NCBI RefSeq assembly: GCF_000472965.1
Contig: NZ_AXAU01000001.1
Coordinates: 434,001-498,000, forward strand
Length of the DNA: 64,000 bases
Direction of reading: 5' to 3'
Source of the DNA: Bradyrhizobium murdochi
Lineage (GTDB): Bacteria; Pseudomonadota; Alphaproteobacteria; Rhizobiales; Xanthobacteraceae
Shown here: one piece after another, positions 29,486-38,147 of the stretch
How positions within the stretch are numbered: the stretch's first letter is position 1
How the letters are laid out: every line of letters begins with the position of its first letter
Position numbers and translations under genes: made by a program
Notes under the pieces: generated by a model
Databases searched by the model: none
Told to the model about the DNA's origin: nothing
What the model saw: the letters and a program-made list of their open reading frames with translations, nothing else

Positions 29486-29972
29486 GCGGCGGCTCTATCG
29501 TATTGAGCTCACTTGCTGGCTAAAGGCGGCAGAATTCATGAGACTCTCCGCTTGCGCCAATACTCGATTTTCTCGTGCAACTTCAAGCTGATTTGCCCTG
29601 TCCAGCCTTGCCCGCAAAAATATTCCGCTTCGCGCCAGACCCAAATCACCCTTACAACTCCGGCCATCCCGTCCCGAAGAAGAGGGGCGTTGGCCATCGT
29701 CACGAACGTTGGGGCGGGTTGCGGTGGACGCGGCAGCGTCGGGCGCGTGGATGTGATCGCAGGGCGGTTATCCGTGAGCGGACACAGCGTGCAGGACGTA
29801 CGGCGCTTAAACGCCTCCGCCAGAATTTTGGCCAGCAAGCACTTGGCTGGTTGAAGTCTCTGGCAGGGGAGGCTGCGTACGGCAAAACCGTGTGGTCCTG
29901 GCACCCGTGGCTGGTGTTAAGCCGGCGGAGGTTCTTCGAAACCCGACCGGGTTCGATGAATCGCTAATCTGT
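29486..29972. other. Gene-free stretch
   Basis: No supported gene. Short open frames exist on both strands but lack ribosome binding sites and recognisable protein features. The right part runs into the repeat elements that follow. From memory, the text near 29880-29960 resembles sequence that often precedes the structured repeat below in related genomes. Confidence 0.5.
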
Positions 29973-30155
29973 CGGCGATGGAGGCAAGAGGAATTCGTCT
30001 CCAGGGAGAGCACGGCATAAGCCGTCAACCCATCGCGCAGGGAATGCCGGGCTGCTCCGGCTGTACCTGTATGCTCGTGTGCGCACTCTTTAAGTGCATT
30101 TGCACGCGAGACCGCGGGTGCAGCAAAGCACCCGGCATTCCCTGCGCCCTCTCAC
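29973..30155. repeat. Structured repeat with 17-bp terminal stem
   Basis: Perfect arms at 30035-30051 (gcgcagggaatgccggg) and 30131-30147 enclose 79 bases with an inner hairpin (gggtgc, agcaaa, gcaccc). Another hairpin (acggc, ataa, gccgt) precedes it at about 30012-30025. I recall this as a widespread element in Bradyrhizobium and Rhodopseudomonas genomes; whether it is transcribed as a stable RNA cannot be seen here. Confidence 0.6.
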
Positions 30156-30260
30156 TTTCAGGGCGAAGCGAAACAGTACAACTCGGGCAAATCATGCTGC
30201 GAGAATGCGGACGTGTATCCTCTCCGTTGCTTGAATTCGAATCGAAGAACACACATCGAT

Positions 30261-30380
30261 GTCGTCCCGGCCTTGAGCCGGGACCCATAGCCACAAATGT
30301 TTACGTGGTGCAGCGCTGGGCCGCAATCCCGTTCACAACCAACGTCAGTGGTTATGGGTCCCTGCGTTCGCAGGGACGAC
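30261..30380. repeat. Double-hairpin palindromic repeat, gtcgtcccgg family
   Basis: The left part has a hairpin at 30264-30284 (gtcccggc / gccgggac) followed by acccatagccac. The right part mirrors it with gtggttatgggt and a second hairpin (gtccctgc / gcagggac) ending at 30380. The whole thus forms a large cruciform. A short piece like the cgtcattgcgagc family (gctcgcaatga) follows at 30393-30404. Confidence 0.65.
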
Positions 30381-30431
30381 GAGGAGATAGCGTCGCTCGC
30401 AATGATGAATGAACAGCGTTGCTCCAAACCG

Positions 30432-33185
30432 CTACGCCGTCCGCGCAACCGATTTGCGCTTGCGCGGCCGGCCCGGTGCCACCTCGGGGCCTTGCCGATC
30501 CTCATGCAGCAGCGGCCTGATCTCCGCCGCCGGCTTCGGCGCGCTGAACAGGTAACCCTGCATTTCCGAGCAACCGAGTTCGCGCAGCAAGTCGCGCTGC
30601 TGTTCGGTCTCGACGCCTTCGGCCGTCGTCGTCATGTGGCGTTCGGCGGCAATGTTCACCACCGCTTCCACGATGCAGGAGGAGCCTTCCGGCTCGTCGA
30701 TATCGGTGATGAAGCAGCGGTCGATCTTGATCTTGTCGAACGGAAAACGCTGCAGATAGCTCAGCGAGGAATAGCCGGTGCCGAAATCGTCGAGCGCGAT
30801 GCGAACCCCGATGGCGCGGAGGTCGTGCAGAACGGCGAGCGCGGCCTCGTCATCTCTGATCAGCACGGCCTCGGTGATCTCAAGCTCCAGCCGGCTCGCC
30901 GCGAGGCCCGATGCGGCGAGCGCCGCCATCACCTTCAGCGCCAGCGTGCCGCTCCTGAATTGAGTCGGCGAGACGTTGACCGCGAGCCTGACATTGCCGG
31001 GCCAGGTCGCTGCCTCCTTGCAGGCCATGGTCAGCACCCATTCGCCGAGCTGGTTGATCAGGCCGGTGTCCTCCGCGAGCGGCACGAACTCGGCGGGCGA
31101 AATCATGCCGCGCTGCGGATGGCGCCAGCGCACCAGCGCCTCGCAGCCGGTTATCGCGTTGGTCTGCAGGCTCAGACATGGCTGGTAATAGACCTCGAAG
31201 CCGCCGTCGACGAGCGCCTGGCGCAGGTCCATTTCCAGGCTGCGGCGGGCGCGGACCTCGGCTTCCATCTCCGGTTCGAAGAAGCGATACGTGCGGCGGC
31301 CGGCGGCCTTGGCGGCGTACATCGCCAGATCCGCGTTCTTCAGGATCTGGTCGATATCGGATCCGTCTTGCGGCGCGAGCGCAATGCCGATGCTGGCGTC
31401 GGTGGTGACCTGGTGGCCGAGGCATTGATAGGGCGAGCGGATCGCCTCGAAGATGCGGCTGACGAGCTTCATCACGTCGTCGATATCATCGATCCCGGTC
31501 TGCACGATGGCGAATTCGTCGCCGCCGAGCCGGGCCACGAAATCTGATCTCCGCGTGCAGGCGGCGAGGCTGGCCGCGACCGATTTCAGGAGTTCGTCGC
31601 CGATCATGTGGCCCAGCGAATCGTTGACGCTCTTGAATTCGTCGATGTCGATATAGAGCACTGCCAGTGGCCGGTTCGGCGCGACGTAAGACAATTCGCG
31701 CTTGAGCCGCTCGTGGAAAAGGGTGCGGTTCGGCAAATCGGTCAACGAGTCGTAATGGGCGAGGTGAGTGATGCGCTCCTCGGCGCGCCGCCGCTCGGTG
31801 ATGTCTTCATGGGTCGCCAGCCATCCGCCGTCCGCCACCGGTTCGTTGACGACCTGGATCGAGCGCCCGTCGGGCGTGGATATCACCATGGCGTTGCGGT
31901 GCGCGATGTCGCGGAGCACCATCTCGACGTAGTGATCGATGTCGCCGACGAACGAGCCGGTCTCCTTGCGATGGGCGATCACCTCGCGGAAGCTGCAACC
32001 CGGCTTCACGACTTCGGCCGATAGGCCGTACATTTCGAGGTATCGCCTGTTGCAGATGATGAGCTGCTGCTTCGCATCGAACAGCAACAGGCCCTGCGTC
32101 ATGTTGTTGACGGCGGTGTCGAGACGCTGCTTTTCCAGCGTCAGCCGCTGCTTGGATGCGCGGTGCTGATAGGAAAGCTTGCGGACGACGAGAAACAGCA
32201 GCGCGGCGATCGCCAGCACGGAAAACCCGGTGACGGCGATCAGGATTCCGATCTGCTCGCGCCAGTCGGCTAGCGCGGTCGATGTGGTGATCGAGGCGAC
32301 CATTACGATCGGAAAATTGGTCAGCGCGCGGGACGCGATCAGCCGGTCCTCGCCGTCGATCGGGCTGGTGAGGCGCGAGGTGCTGCGGGGCAGTTCGAAG
32401 ACCTGCCGCTGGGCGGCCGGACCGGTCCTGAAGTTCTTGCCGACCAGCTCCGTCACATGCGGATAGCGTGCCAGCAGCGTGCCGTCGCTGTGGTGCATGG
32501 CGATGGAGGCACCGGGGCCGAGCGCGACTGTTGCGAAGAACTTTTCGAAATGGACGGGTTCGATGCCGCGGCCGATGACACCGAGCAATTCGCCGTTCGG
32601 CCCGGTGATCTTGCGCGCGATCACGGTGGTCCAGGCGCCGGTGATGCGGCTGTAGACCGCCTCGACCAGCATCTCCGGCGATTGCGGGCCGGACTTGAAT
32701 GTTCTGAAGTAAGCGCGGTCCGCCGAGTTGACCGGCGGCGGCGGCCAGGCGGCCGACGCATTGATCAGATTGCCATCGGCGTCGAAGATGTTGATGCCAC
32801 CGACATAGGACAGCGCGTCGATCTTGGATTTCAGGATGAGATGGATTTCATGGCCGGACATCCGGCGCTTGTAGTTTTCGAGCGTGGCGATCCCGCTGGA
32901 GCGCATGAACGCGATCAGGTCCTTCTGAACGACCTGAAAATCTTCGAGCTGCTGGTCGAAATGGCGGGCGAGCAGCAGCACGGTGTTTTCCAGCTCGCGT
33001 TCGCTATTGCGCAGCGCGCGCTCGCGGAAATTGCCAGCCATAATGGTCGCGCCGATCGCGATGGTGGCGATCAAAAGCGTACCGCCCAGGATCAACCAGC
33101 GGATCGGGCCGCCGCGAAAGGCGAACGCGATCTTCAATGATCTGGTGCCGGTTGAAACCATGGAACGCGATCGCTGCCGGGACAT
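30432..33185 (-). CDS. Membrane GGDEF-EAL protein with periplasmic sensor and PAS domain
   Basis: A 917-residue cyclic-di-GMP protein. Order: transmembrane segment (about residues 29-50), periplasmic Cache-like sensor, second transmembrane segment (about 312-335), coiled linker, PAS domain, GGDEF (intact LGGDEF near residue 554), EAL domain (EALVRW near 682, DDFGTGYSSLSYL present). Both active-site motifs look intact, so it could synthesise and degrade c-di-GMP, with one activity controlled by the sensor. The ATG at 33185 is chosen; 33158 is an alternative and neither has a clear ribosome site. It lies 94 bp downstream of the MFS gene on the same strand. Confidence 0.92.
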   Translation of the reverse strand: MSRQRSRSMVSTGTRSLKIAFAFRGGPIRWLILGGTLLIATIAIGATIMAGNFRERALRNSERELENTVLLLARHFDQQLEDFQVVQKDLIAFMRSSGIATLENYKRRMSGHEIHLILKSKIDALSYVGGINIFDADGNLINASAAWPPPPVNSADRAYFRTFKSGPQSPEMLVEAVYSRITGAWTTVIARKITGPNGELLGVIGRGIEPVHFEKFFATVALGPGASIAMHHSDGTLLARYPHVTELVGKNFRTGPAAQRQVFELPRSTSRLTSPIDGEDRLIASRALTNFPIVMVASITTSTALADWREQIGILIAVTGFSVLAIAALLFLVVRKLSYQHRASKQRLTLEKQRLDTAVNNMTQGLLLFDAKQQLIICNRRYLEMYGLSAEVVKPGCSFREVIAHRKETGSFVGDIDHYVEMVLRDIAHRNAMVISTPDGRSIQVVNEPVADGGWLATHEDITERRRAEERITHLAHYDSLTDLPNRTLFHERLKRELSYVAPNRPLAVLYIDIDEFKSVNDSLGHMIGDELLKSVAASLAACTRRSDFVARLGGDEFAIVQTGIDDIDDVMKLVSRIFEAIRSPYQCLGHQVTTDASIGIALAPQDGSDIDQILKNADLAMYAAKAAGRRTYRFFEPEMEAEVRARRSLEMDLRQALVDGGFEVYYQPCLSLQTNAITGCEALVRWRHPQRGMISPAEFVPLAEDTGLINQLGEWVLTMACKEAATWPGNVRLAVNVSPTQFRSGTLALKVMAALAASGLAASRLELEITEAVLIRDDEAALAVLHDLRAIGVRIALDDFGTGYSSLSYLQRFPFDKIKIDRCFITDIDEPEGSSCIVEAVVNIAAERHMTTTAEGVETEQQRDLLRELGCSEMQGYLFSAPKPAAEIRPLLHEDRQGPEVAPGRPRKRKSVARTA

Positions 33186-33279
33186 GAACTGCCGGAAGCG
33201 GCGTCCTCCCAAATCCGGCCTATACAATCGATACCGCGCCGGGATGGAGTTGACGTTAGGAAGTCTGGTTAACGAATGG

Positions 33280-34575
33280 TTAGCTCGGTGGCGACTGGGG
33301 GCTGTGACAACCACAGGGGAGGGTCGGGTTCCAGCCATCCCCAGGCGTCCGGGTCGTGACGAAGATAATTGCTGCAAGGATGTTGGCGGCAACGCCGGCC
33401 AGGATCGGCAGCGTATAGTCGTGGGTGAGATCGAACGCGAAGCCGGCAGCGCTGGGACCGATCAGGGTCCCGAAGGCGACGCTCGTGTAGAGAATGCCGA
33501 TGATGCCGCTGACATTGCGGCCGCCGAAATCATCCATCACGACGGCCGGAAGCACGGCGACCCAGGCGCCGTAAATCATGCCGTAGACGAACGCAAAAAC
33601 GGCAAGCGGCCAGAATGTCGTTGAGATTGTCCAGATCGCCAACGCGATCGCCATGCCCGCGAAGAGCAGGAGCAGGGCGGACTGGCGGCCGATCCGGTCG
33701 GCGACACCGCCGAGGAAAAACCGGCCGGCCGTGCTGCCGATGCCGATGATGCCTAGCAGCAGCACGGCGGATGTGGCCGGGACGCCGTGGTCCGCGGCAT
33801 AGGGAACGAGATGCACGAACGGCACGAACAAGCCGAACGAGCAGATCAGGCAGGCGACGTATAGCGAGATGAAGCGTCGCGACCGGATCGCCTCGCGCAC
33901 CGAAGCACCTTCGGCCTGTGTCAACATGGCTCCCTGCTGGAGTGGATCGCCATCGGGACTGAGGCCCCGGCCGCGCGGATCGTTCTCGAGAAGGAGCGCC
34001 ATCCCCCCGCCGACAATCGCGGCGAATGCGCCGAGCGCAAGATAGGCGCCGCGCCATCCGAGCATCTCGATCAGGAACGCTGCCTGCGCCGGCATCACCA
34101 GTGTGCCAACCCCGATCCCGCTGACGGCGAGACCAGAGGCAAAGCCCCGCCGCCGCACGAACCAGCGCTGCACCGCGCCGACCGAAGGGACATAGGCGCA
34201 GCCGACACCAAGGCCGACGCCGAGGCCGTAGGCTGCGTACACCTCGACCAGGTTGCGCGCGGCACTTGCCGCGGCAAGCCCGAGGCCGATCAGCAGCATG
34301 CCCGCCAGCGCGAGGCGGCGGGAGCCATAGCGGTCGGCGAGGGGACCGCTGACGATGCCGAGGCCGAAATAGAGAAAGCCGGCCAGCGAAAACACCAGCG
34401 ATACCGAACCGCGCGAGGCGTCGAAATCGCGCTGCAACGAGTCGAGAAACGCGCTGAACGTATAGGCGCAGCCGAAGCCGACAAAGGTCACGGCAAAAGC
34501 GGCAGCCACCACAAACCAGCCATAGAAGATGCGGGAATTGGGCAACGCTGACTGGACACTCAATGCTGCCTCCAT
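33280..34575 (-). CDS. MFS transporter (oxalate/monocarboxylate-like)
   Basis: A 431-residue, 12-segment major facilitator. The N-terminal IFYGWFVVAAAFAVTFVGFG and the DRYGSRRLALAGMLL loop (between segments 2 and 3) are typical of the OFA / monocarboxylate-porter branch. The N-terminal half ends near AIVGGGMALLLEND; the second half begins after the SVREAIRSRRFISLY loop. The start overlaps the end of the upstream amidase gene by 16 bp, so the two are co-transcribed and probably act on the same compound or its product. Direction of transport and substrate are not evident. Confidence 0.9.
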   Translation of the reverse strand: MEAALSVQSALPNSRIFYGWFVVAAAFAVTFVGFGCAYTFSAFLDSLQRDFDASRGSVSLVFSLAGFLYFGLGIVSGPLADRYGSRRLALAGMLLIGLGLAAASAARNLVEVYAAYGLGVGLGVGCAYVPSVGAVQRWFVRRRGFASGLAVSGIGVGTLVMPAQAAFLIEMLGWRGAYLALGAFAAIVGGGMALLLENDPRGRGLSPDGDPLQQGAMLTQAEGASVREAIRSRRFISLYVACLICSFGLFVPFVHLVPYAADHGVPATSAVLLLGIIGIGSTAGRFFLGGVADRIGRQSALLLLFAGMAIALAIWTISTTFWPLAVFAFVYGMIYGAWVAVLPAVVMDDFGGRNVSGIIGILYTSVAFGTLIGPSAAGFAFDLTHDYTLPILAGVAANILAAIIFVTTRTPGDGWNPTLPCGCHSPQSPPS

Positions 34576-35984
34576 GCGCTCAGCGACGGATGGCGGCGAT
34601 GCCAGGATGTGACCCTCTGGAAAGCTGCGCCAGCGCGTACCAGCGTGGCTTCGTCGAGATTGGCGGCCACAAGCTGAAACGCGATCGGCATTCCGGCTGC
34701 GGAAAACCCGCCGGGCAGCGTGATCGTGGGATGACCGGTCAAGTTGAACGGGCAGGTGTATTCCTGCAATCTGGCGATCAGGTCCGGCCGGTCGCCGAGC
34801 GTCCGTATCATGGCGAGCGTCAAGGGTGGAAATGGGTGAACCGGAATGAGCAGCAGATCGATTGTCTCGAACAGCGATGCGATCCGGCCGCGCAATTCCA
34901 GCCGCCGCAGCAGGACTCTCTGGTAGTCGGAAGCGGATAACGCGCGACCTGCCTCGATGACGGCGGCGAGGACCGGGCCATAGTCGTCCTTGCGGGCGGG
35001 ATAGGTTGCTTCGTGCGCGACCGCTGCCTCCACCGCACAATTCGGTACCCAATCGGCGACGGCCTGCTTCACGTCGGGAAACCGCACATCGACGATGTCA
35101 GTACCAAGGGCACGTAACGCCTTGATTGCTTCGCCCAGTACCTGTTGGGTCGCAACGTCTACGCCGTCGCTGCTCCACTTCGCGTCGAAGCCAATCCGCA
35201 GGCCTCTTACGTCCTGTTCCGCCGCAGCCAGATAGTCGGGCACAGGATCGAGGACGGCTGTGGGATCGGCATGATCGGGTCCGGCGATGATGCCTAGCAT
35301 GGCGCTGGCATCCGTCGCGCTCCGGGCAATGACCCCGACATGGTCCAATGTCGCTGCGAGTTCGAACACGCCGTGGCGGCTGACGCGTCCCCAACTTGGC
35401 TTCAAGCCGGTAAGACCATTGGCGGCACACGGCCAGCGGATCGAACCGCCGGTATCGGACGCGAGCGAGCCATAGCAGAGCCCCGCTGCAGTTGCGACGG
35501 CCGAGCCACTTGATGAAATGCCCGGCCAGTACTCCGGATTCCACGGATTCTTTGGCGGCGTTACGGATGGATGGTGGTCGGAATAGGCGCCTTCCGTTAG
35601 CTGGAGCTTGCCCAGCACGACCGCGCCGGCTTCATTCAGGCGGTGCACCACCGTTGCGTCTTCATCCGGCAGGAAATCGCCGTGGACCACGGTACCGGCA
35701 GCGGTCGGAACATTCCTTGTCCAAAATAGATCCTTCACCGCAATTGGAACACCGTGCAGGGGCCCGCGATACCGGCCCGCTGCGATTTCGGCGTGCGCAG
35801 CTTCGGCTTGCGCCATCGCAGCATCGGCCATCACCCGGACGTAGCTGCCGAGTTCGCCATCTAAAGCGGCGATGCGATCGAGTTGCGCACGGGTCGCTTC
35901 CAGCGGAGAAATTTTGCGGGTCCTGATGCATGCCGCAAGCTCCGTGAGTTCAAGGTAGTGCAGATCGTCGGTGCAAATATCCAT
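34560..35984 (-). CDS. Amidase-signature family amidase
   Basis: A 474-residue amidase-signature hydrolase. The Ser-cisSer-Lys triad is visible: Lys84 (IAVKDLFW), Ser157 (GISSSGSAVATAAG) and nucleophile Ser181 (SDTGGSIRWP). It hydrolyses a carboxamide to acid and ammonia; GatA is excluded because gatB and gatC are not adjacent and the C-terminus differs. The ATG at 35984 follows ggaggcagg. The operon is amidase then MFS transporter. A CGNR zinc-finger regulator is divergent (130 bp). Together this suggests a regulated amide-utilisation unit. Confidence 0.92.
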   Translation of the reverse strand: MDICTDDLHYLELTELAACIRTRKISPLEATRAQLDRIAALDGELGSYVRVMADAAMAQAEAAHAEIAAGRYRGPLHGVPIAVKDLFWTRNVPTAAGTVVHGDFLPDEDATVVHRLNEAGAVVLGKLQLTEGAYSDHHPSVTPPKNPWNPEYWPGISSSGSAVATAAGLCYGSLASDTGGSIRWPCAANGLTGLKPSWGRVSRHGVFELAATLDHVGVIARSATDASAMLGIIAGPDHADPTAVLDPVPDYLAAAEQDVRGLRIGFDAKWSSDGVDVATQQVLGEAIKALRALGTDIVDVRFPDVKQAVADWVPNCAVEAAVAHEATYPARKDDYGPVLAAVIEAGRALSASDYQRVLLRRLELRGRIASLFETIDLLLIPVHPFPPLTLAMIRTLGDRPDLIARLQEYTCPFNLTGHPTITLPGGFSAAGMPIAFQLVAANLDEATLVRAGAAFQRVTSWHRRHPSLSAWRQH

Positions 35985-36046
35985 CCTGCCTCCGTCAGCG
36001 ATGCGGCGCCTGGAATCTTCCGGCGAAGGACCATCGTCCGTCGTCA

Positions 36047-36073
36047 ACACCGGTATAGACGTTATACCGGTGT
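36047..36073. promoter_or_regulatory. Perfect inverted repeat in amidase/CGNR promoter region
   Basis: Arms ACACCGGTATA (36047-36057) and TATACCGGTGT (36063-36073) with a 5-bp spacer. It stands 63 bp upstream of the amidase start and 42 bp upstream of the CGNR start. A weaker copy of the same half-site pair with the same spacer is at 36086-36108. Confidence 0.75.
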
Positions 36074-36085
36074 CTATTGATGTCA

Positions 36086-36108
36086 ACCGGTAAATCTGCT
36101 TTACTGGT
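36086..36108. promoter_or_regulatory. Second inverted repeat of the same type
   Basis: Arms ACCGGTAAA (36086-36094) and TTTACTGGT (36100-36108), one mismatch, again a 5-bp spacer. It ends 6 bases before the CGNR start codon, so binding would block that gene's translation start region or promoter, consistent with autorepression. Confidence 0.6.
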
Positions 36109-36114
36109 GTTGCA

Positions 36115-36708
36115 ATGTCGAAACTGTCCAGACAGTTCAAGGTTCCCGACGAGTTGGCCAATCTCTACGATTTCGCCAATACGCTCGACGTAAGGCATTT
36201 CACGCATCATGGCGTGCAGCATCCGCAAAGTGATGAACTGGCAAGCGCGAAGGAATTCGCAGTGTGGATGCGGCAACGTGGGCTGTTGCTCGCGGACGCG
36301 AGGGTTTCGCCGGCGATGCTCGCAACCGCGCTTGAGCTCAGGAGCTTGATCCGCGATTATCTGCAGCGTGATCCGCCTGAGCGAAGCAAGAACAGGGACT
36401 CGGTCCGCGCGCTGAACAAAGTGCTCAAACTGTTTCCGCTGCTCGCGACAGCAAGGGATGATGGCGGCATGGTGCTTAAGCCAGCGCGTGACGATGCGCT
36501 GGCGGGGCTCTCATCGATCATTGCGGAGCTCTACGACGGCTCCAGAAATGGAACGCTTGATCGGCTGAAAATGTGCGCTTCCGACGAATGCCGCCGCGTG
36601 TTCTTCGATCGTTCGAAGCCCGCCACGCGGCGATGGTGCATGTCGTCATTGTGCGGGAACCGCATGAAGACAAGGAATTATCGCGAGCGCCAGCGCAACG
36701 CTGAATAG
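36115..36708 (+). CDS. CGNR zinc-finger (ABATE-type) regulator
   Basis: A 197-residue protein. The N-terminal ABATE domain (residues about 10-140) is followed by a four-cysteine zinc finger: Cys154, Cys159, Cys175, Cys180, the last within the CGNR signature (180-183). The tail RMKTRNYRERQRN is basic and probably contacts DNA. Members of this family are predicted stress or catabolic transcription regulators, mostly unstudied. The promoter region shared with the divergent amidase-MFS operon carries two matching palindromes, which supports a regulatory role. Confidence 0.88.
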   Translation: MSKLSRQFKVPDELANLYDFANTLDVRHFTHHGVQHPQSDELASAKEFAVWMRQRGLLLADARVSPAMLATALELRSLIRDYLQRDPPERSKNRDSVRALNKVLKLFPLLATARDDGGMVLKPARDDALAGLSSIIAELYDGSRNGTLDRLKMCASDECRRVFFDRSKPATRRWCMSSLCGNRMKTRNYRERQRNAE

Positions 36709-36802
36709 GTCACTTGCGTGGATGGCTTCGCAAAACTGCACGAAGCACCTTCCGTACCGCAATGGTCACACGTGCGTGACAATTGAGAGGGCGTCGCCGC
36801 GC

Positions 36803-37303
36803 TCAGCGCTCCGCGCGATAGTGGCCGGACTTGCCGCCGCTCTTCTCGACGAGATGGATGCCTTCGATGCGAACACCGCGCTCGACCGCCTTGATCATGT
36901 CGTAGATCGTCAGGCACGCGACCGACACCGCCGTCAGCGCTTCCATTTCGACGCCTGTCGGGCCGGTGACCTTGACGGTGGCGCGGACGATGCACCCCGG
37001 CAGTTTTTTGTCAGGCGTGATGTCCAGCGTCACCTTGGACAACGCCAGCGGATGGCACAGCGGGATCAATTCCGATGTGCGCTTTGCCGCCATGATGCCG
37101 GCGATGCGGGCCGTGCCTAGCACGTCGCCTTTCTTGGCATTGCCGGAGACGATCAGATCGAGCGTGCCCTTGGCCATGACGACACGCCCCTCGGCGATGG
37201 CGGTGCGCTCGGTCGCTGCCTTCGCGGAGACGTCGACCATCCGCGCCTCGCCGGCGGCGTCGATATGGGTCAGGGCGCCGCCCTTGGAAGCCTTCCGCGC
37301 CAT
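36803..37303 (-). CDS. moaC: Cyclic pyranopterin monophosphate synthase MoaC
   Basis: MoaC converts the MoaA product to cyclic pyranopterin monophosphate in Moco synthesis. The 166-residue protein has [51 protein letters not shown] and the C-terminal [15 protein letters not shown], all diagnostic. It starts 3 bp after trpC ends, the common trpC-moaC coupling in this order. The expected next gene, moeA, is about 15 kb away in this window. Confidence 0.97.
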   Translation of the reverse strand: MARKASKGGALTHIDAAGEARMVDVSAKAATERTAIAEGRVVMAKGTLDLIVSGNAKKGDVLGTARIAGIMAAKRTSELIPLCHPLALSKVTLDITPDKKLPGCIVRATVKVTGPTGVEMEALTAVSVACLTIYDMIKAVERGVRIEGIHLVEKSGGKSGHYRAER

Positions 37304-37306
37304 CTG

Positions 37307-38128
37307 CTAGCCGGTCCCGGTCGCGCGGGCCGTATCGGAACGTGCCAGCAATGCGCGGGTTGCCGCGGTCACATCGGCCTGCCGCATCAGGCTTTCGCCG
37401 ACCAGAAAGGTCGACATGCCGACGCGCTCGAGGCGGGCGAGATCATCAGGCGTAAAGATACCGCTTTCGCCGACCATCAGGCGGTCACGCGGGATCAGCG
37501 GCGCCAGCGCCTCGCTGGTCGCAAGCGTGGTCTCGAAGGTCCGTAAGTTACGGTTGTTGACGCCGATCATCGGCGAACGAAGTTTTAGCGCGCGGTCGAG
37601 CTCAGTGCGGTCGTGGATTTCGATCAGTACGTCGATGCCGAGCGCAATCGCCGCGTCTTCGATATCCCTCGCGGCGGCATCGTCGAGCGCAGCCATGATG
37701 ATCAGGATGCAATCCGCGCCATGGGCGCGGGCTTCCATCACCTGATAGGTGTCGAACAGGAAGTCCTTGCGCAGCACCGGCAGATTGGTTGCCGCGCGCG
37801 CCGCCACCATGAAATCGAGATGGCCCTGGAACGAGGGAGCGTCCGTCAGTACCGATAGGCACGCCGCGCCGCCGGCCTCGTAAGCCTTGGCCAGCGCCGG
37901 CGGATCGAAATCGGCGCGGATCAGCCCCTTCGACGGCGAGGCCTTCTTCACCTCGGCGATCAGCGCGTAGTCTCCACGGGCGAGTTTTTCCCGAATGGCG
38001 CGGACGAAGCCGCGCGGCGGCGGTGCCGCTTTCGCGCGAGCCTCGACCTCAGCAAGCGGATGCGCGCGCTTGGCCGCAGCGATCTCTTCGCGCTTATAGG
38101 TCTCGATCTTGCTCAGGATATCGGACAT
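37307..38128 (-). CDS. trpC: Indole-3-glycerol phosphate synthase
   Basis: TrpC closes the indole ring in tryptophan synthesis, making indole-3-glycerol phosphate from CdRP. The 273-residue TIM-barrel protein has [20 protein letters not shown], the catalytic lysine region [25 protein letters not shown] and [11 protein letters not shown], and the [11 protein letters not shown] loop. It lies between trpD (19 bp upstream) and moaC (3 bp downstream) on the minus strand, so the three genes form an operon. There is no fused TrpF domain. Confidence 0.97.
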   Translation of the reverse strand: MSDILSKIETYKREEIAAAKRAHPLAEVEARAKAAPPPRGFVRAIREKLARGDYALIAEVKKASPSKGLIRADFDPPALAKAYEAGGAACLSVLTDAPSFQGHLDFMVAARAATNLPVLRKDFLFDTYQVMEARAHGADCILIIMAALDDAAARDIEDAAIALGIDVLIEIHDRTELDRALKLRSPMIGVNNRNLRTFETTLATSEALAPLIPRDRLMVGESGIFTPDDLARLERVGMSTFLVGESLMRQADVTAATRALLARSDTARATGTG

Positions 38129-38147
38129 TTCTAGCGCCCCTTTGGAC

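Noticed and set aside
29536..29904. Possible 122-residue gene on the minus strand
   Set aside because: No ribosome site, composition is atypical, and the region looks like repeat-associated sequence.
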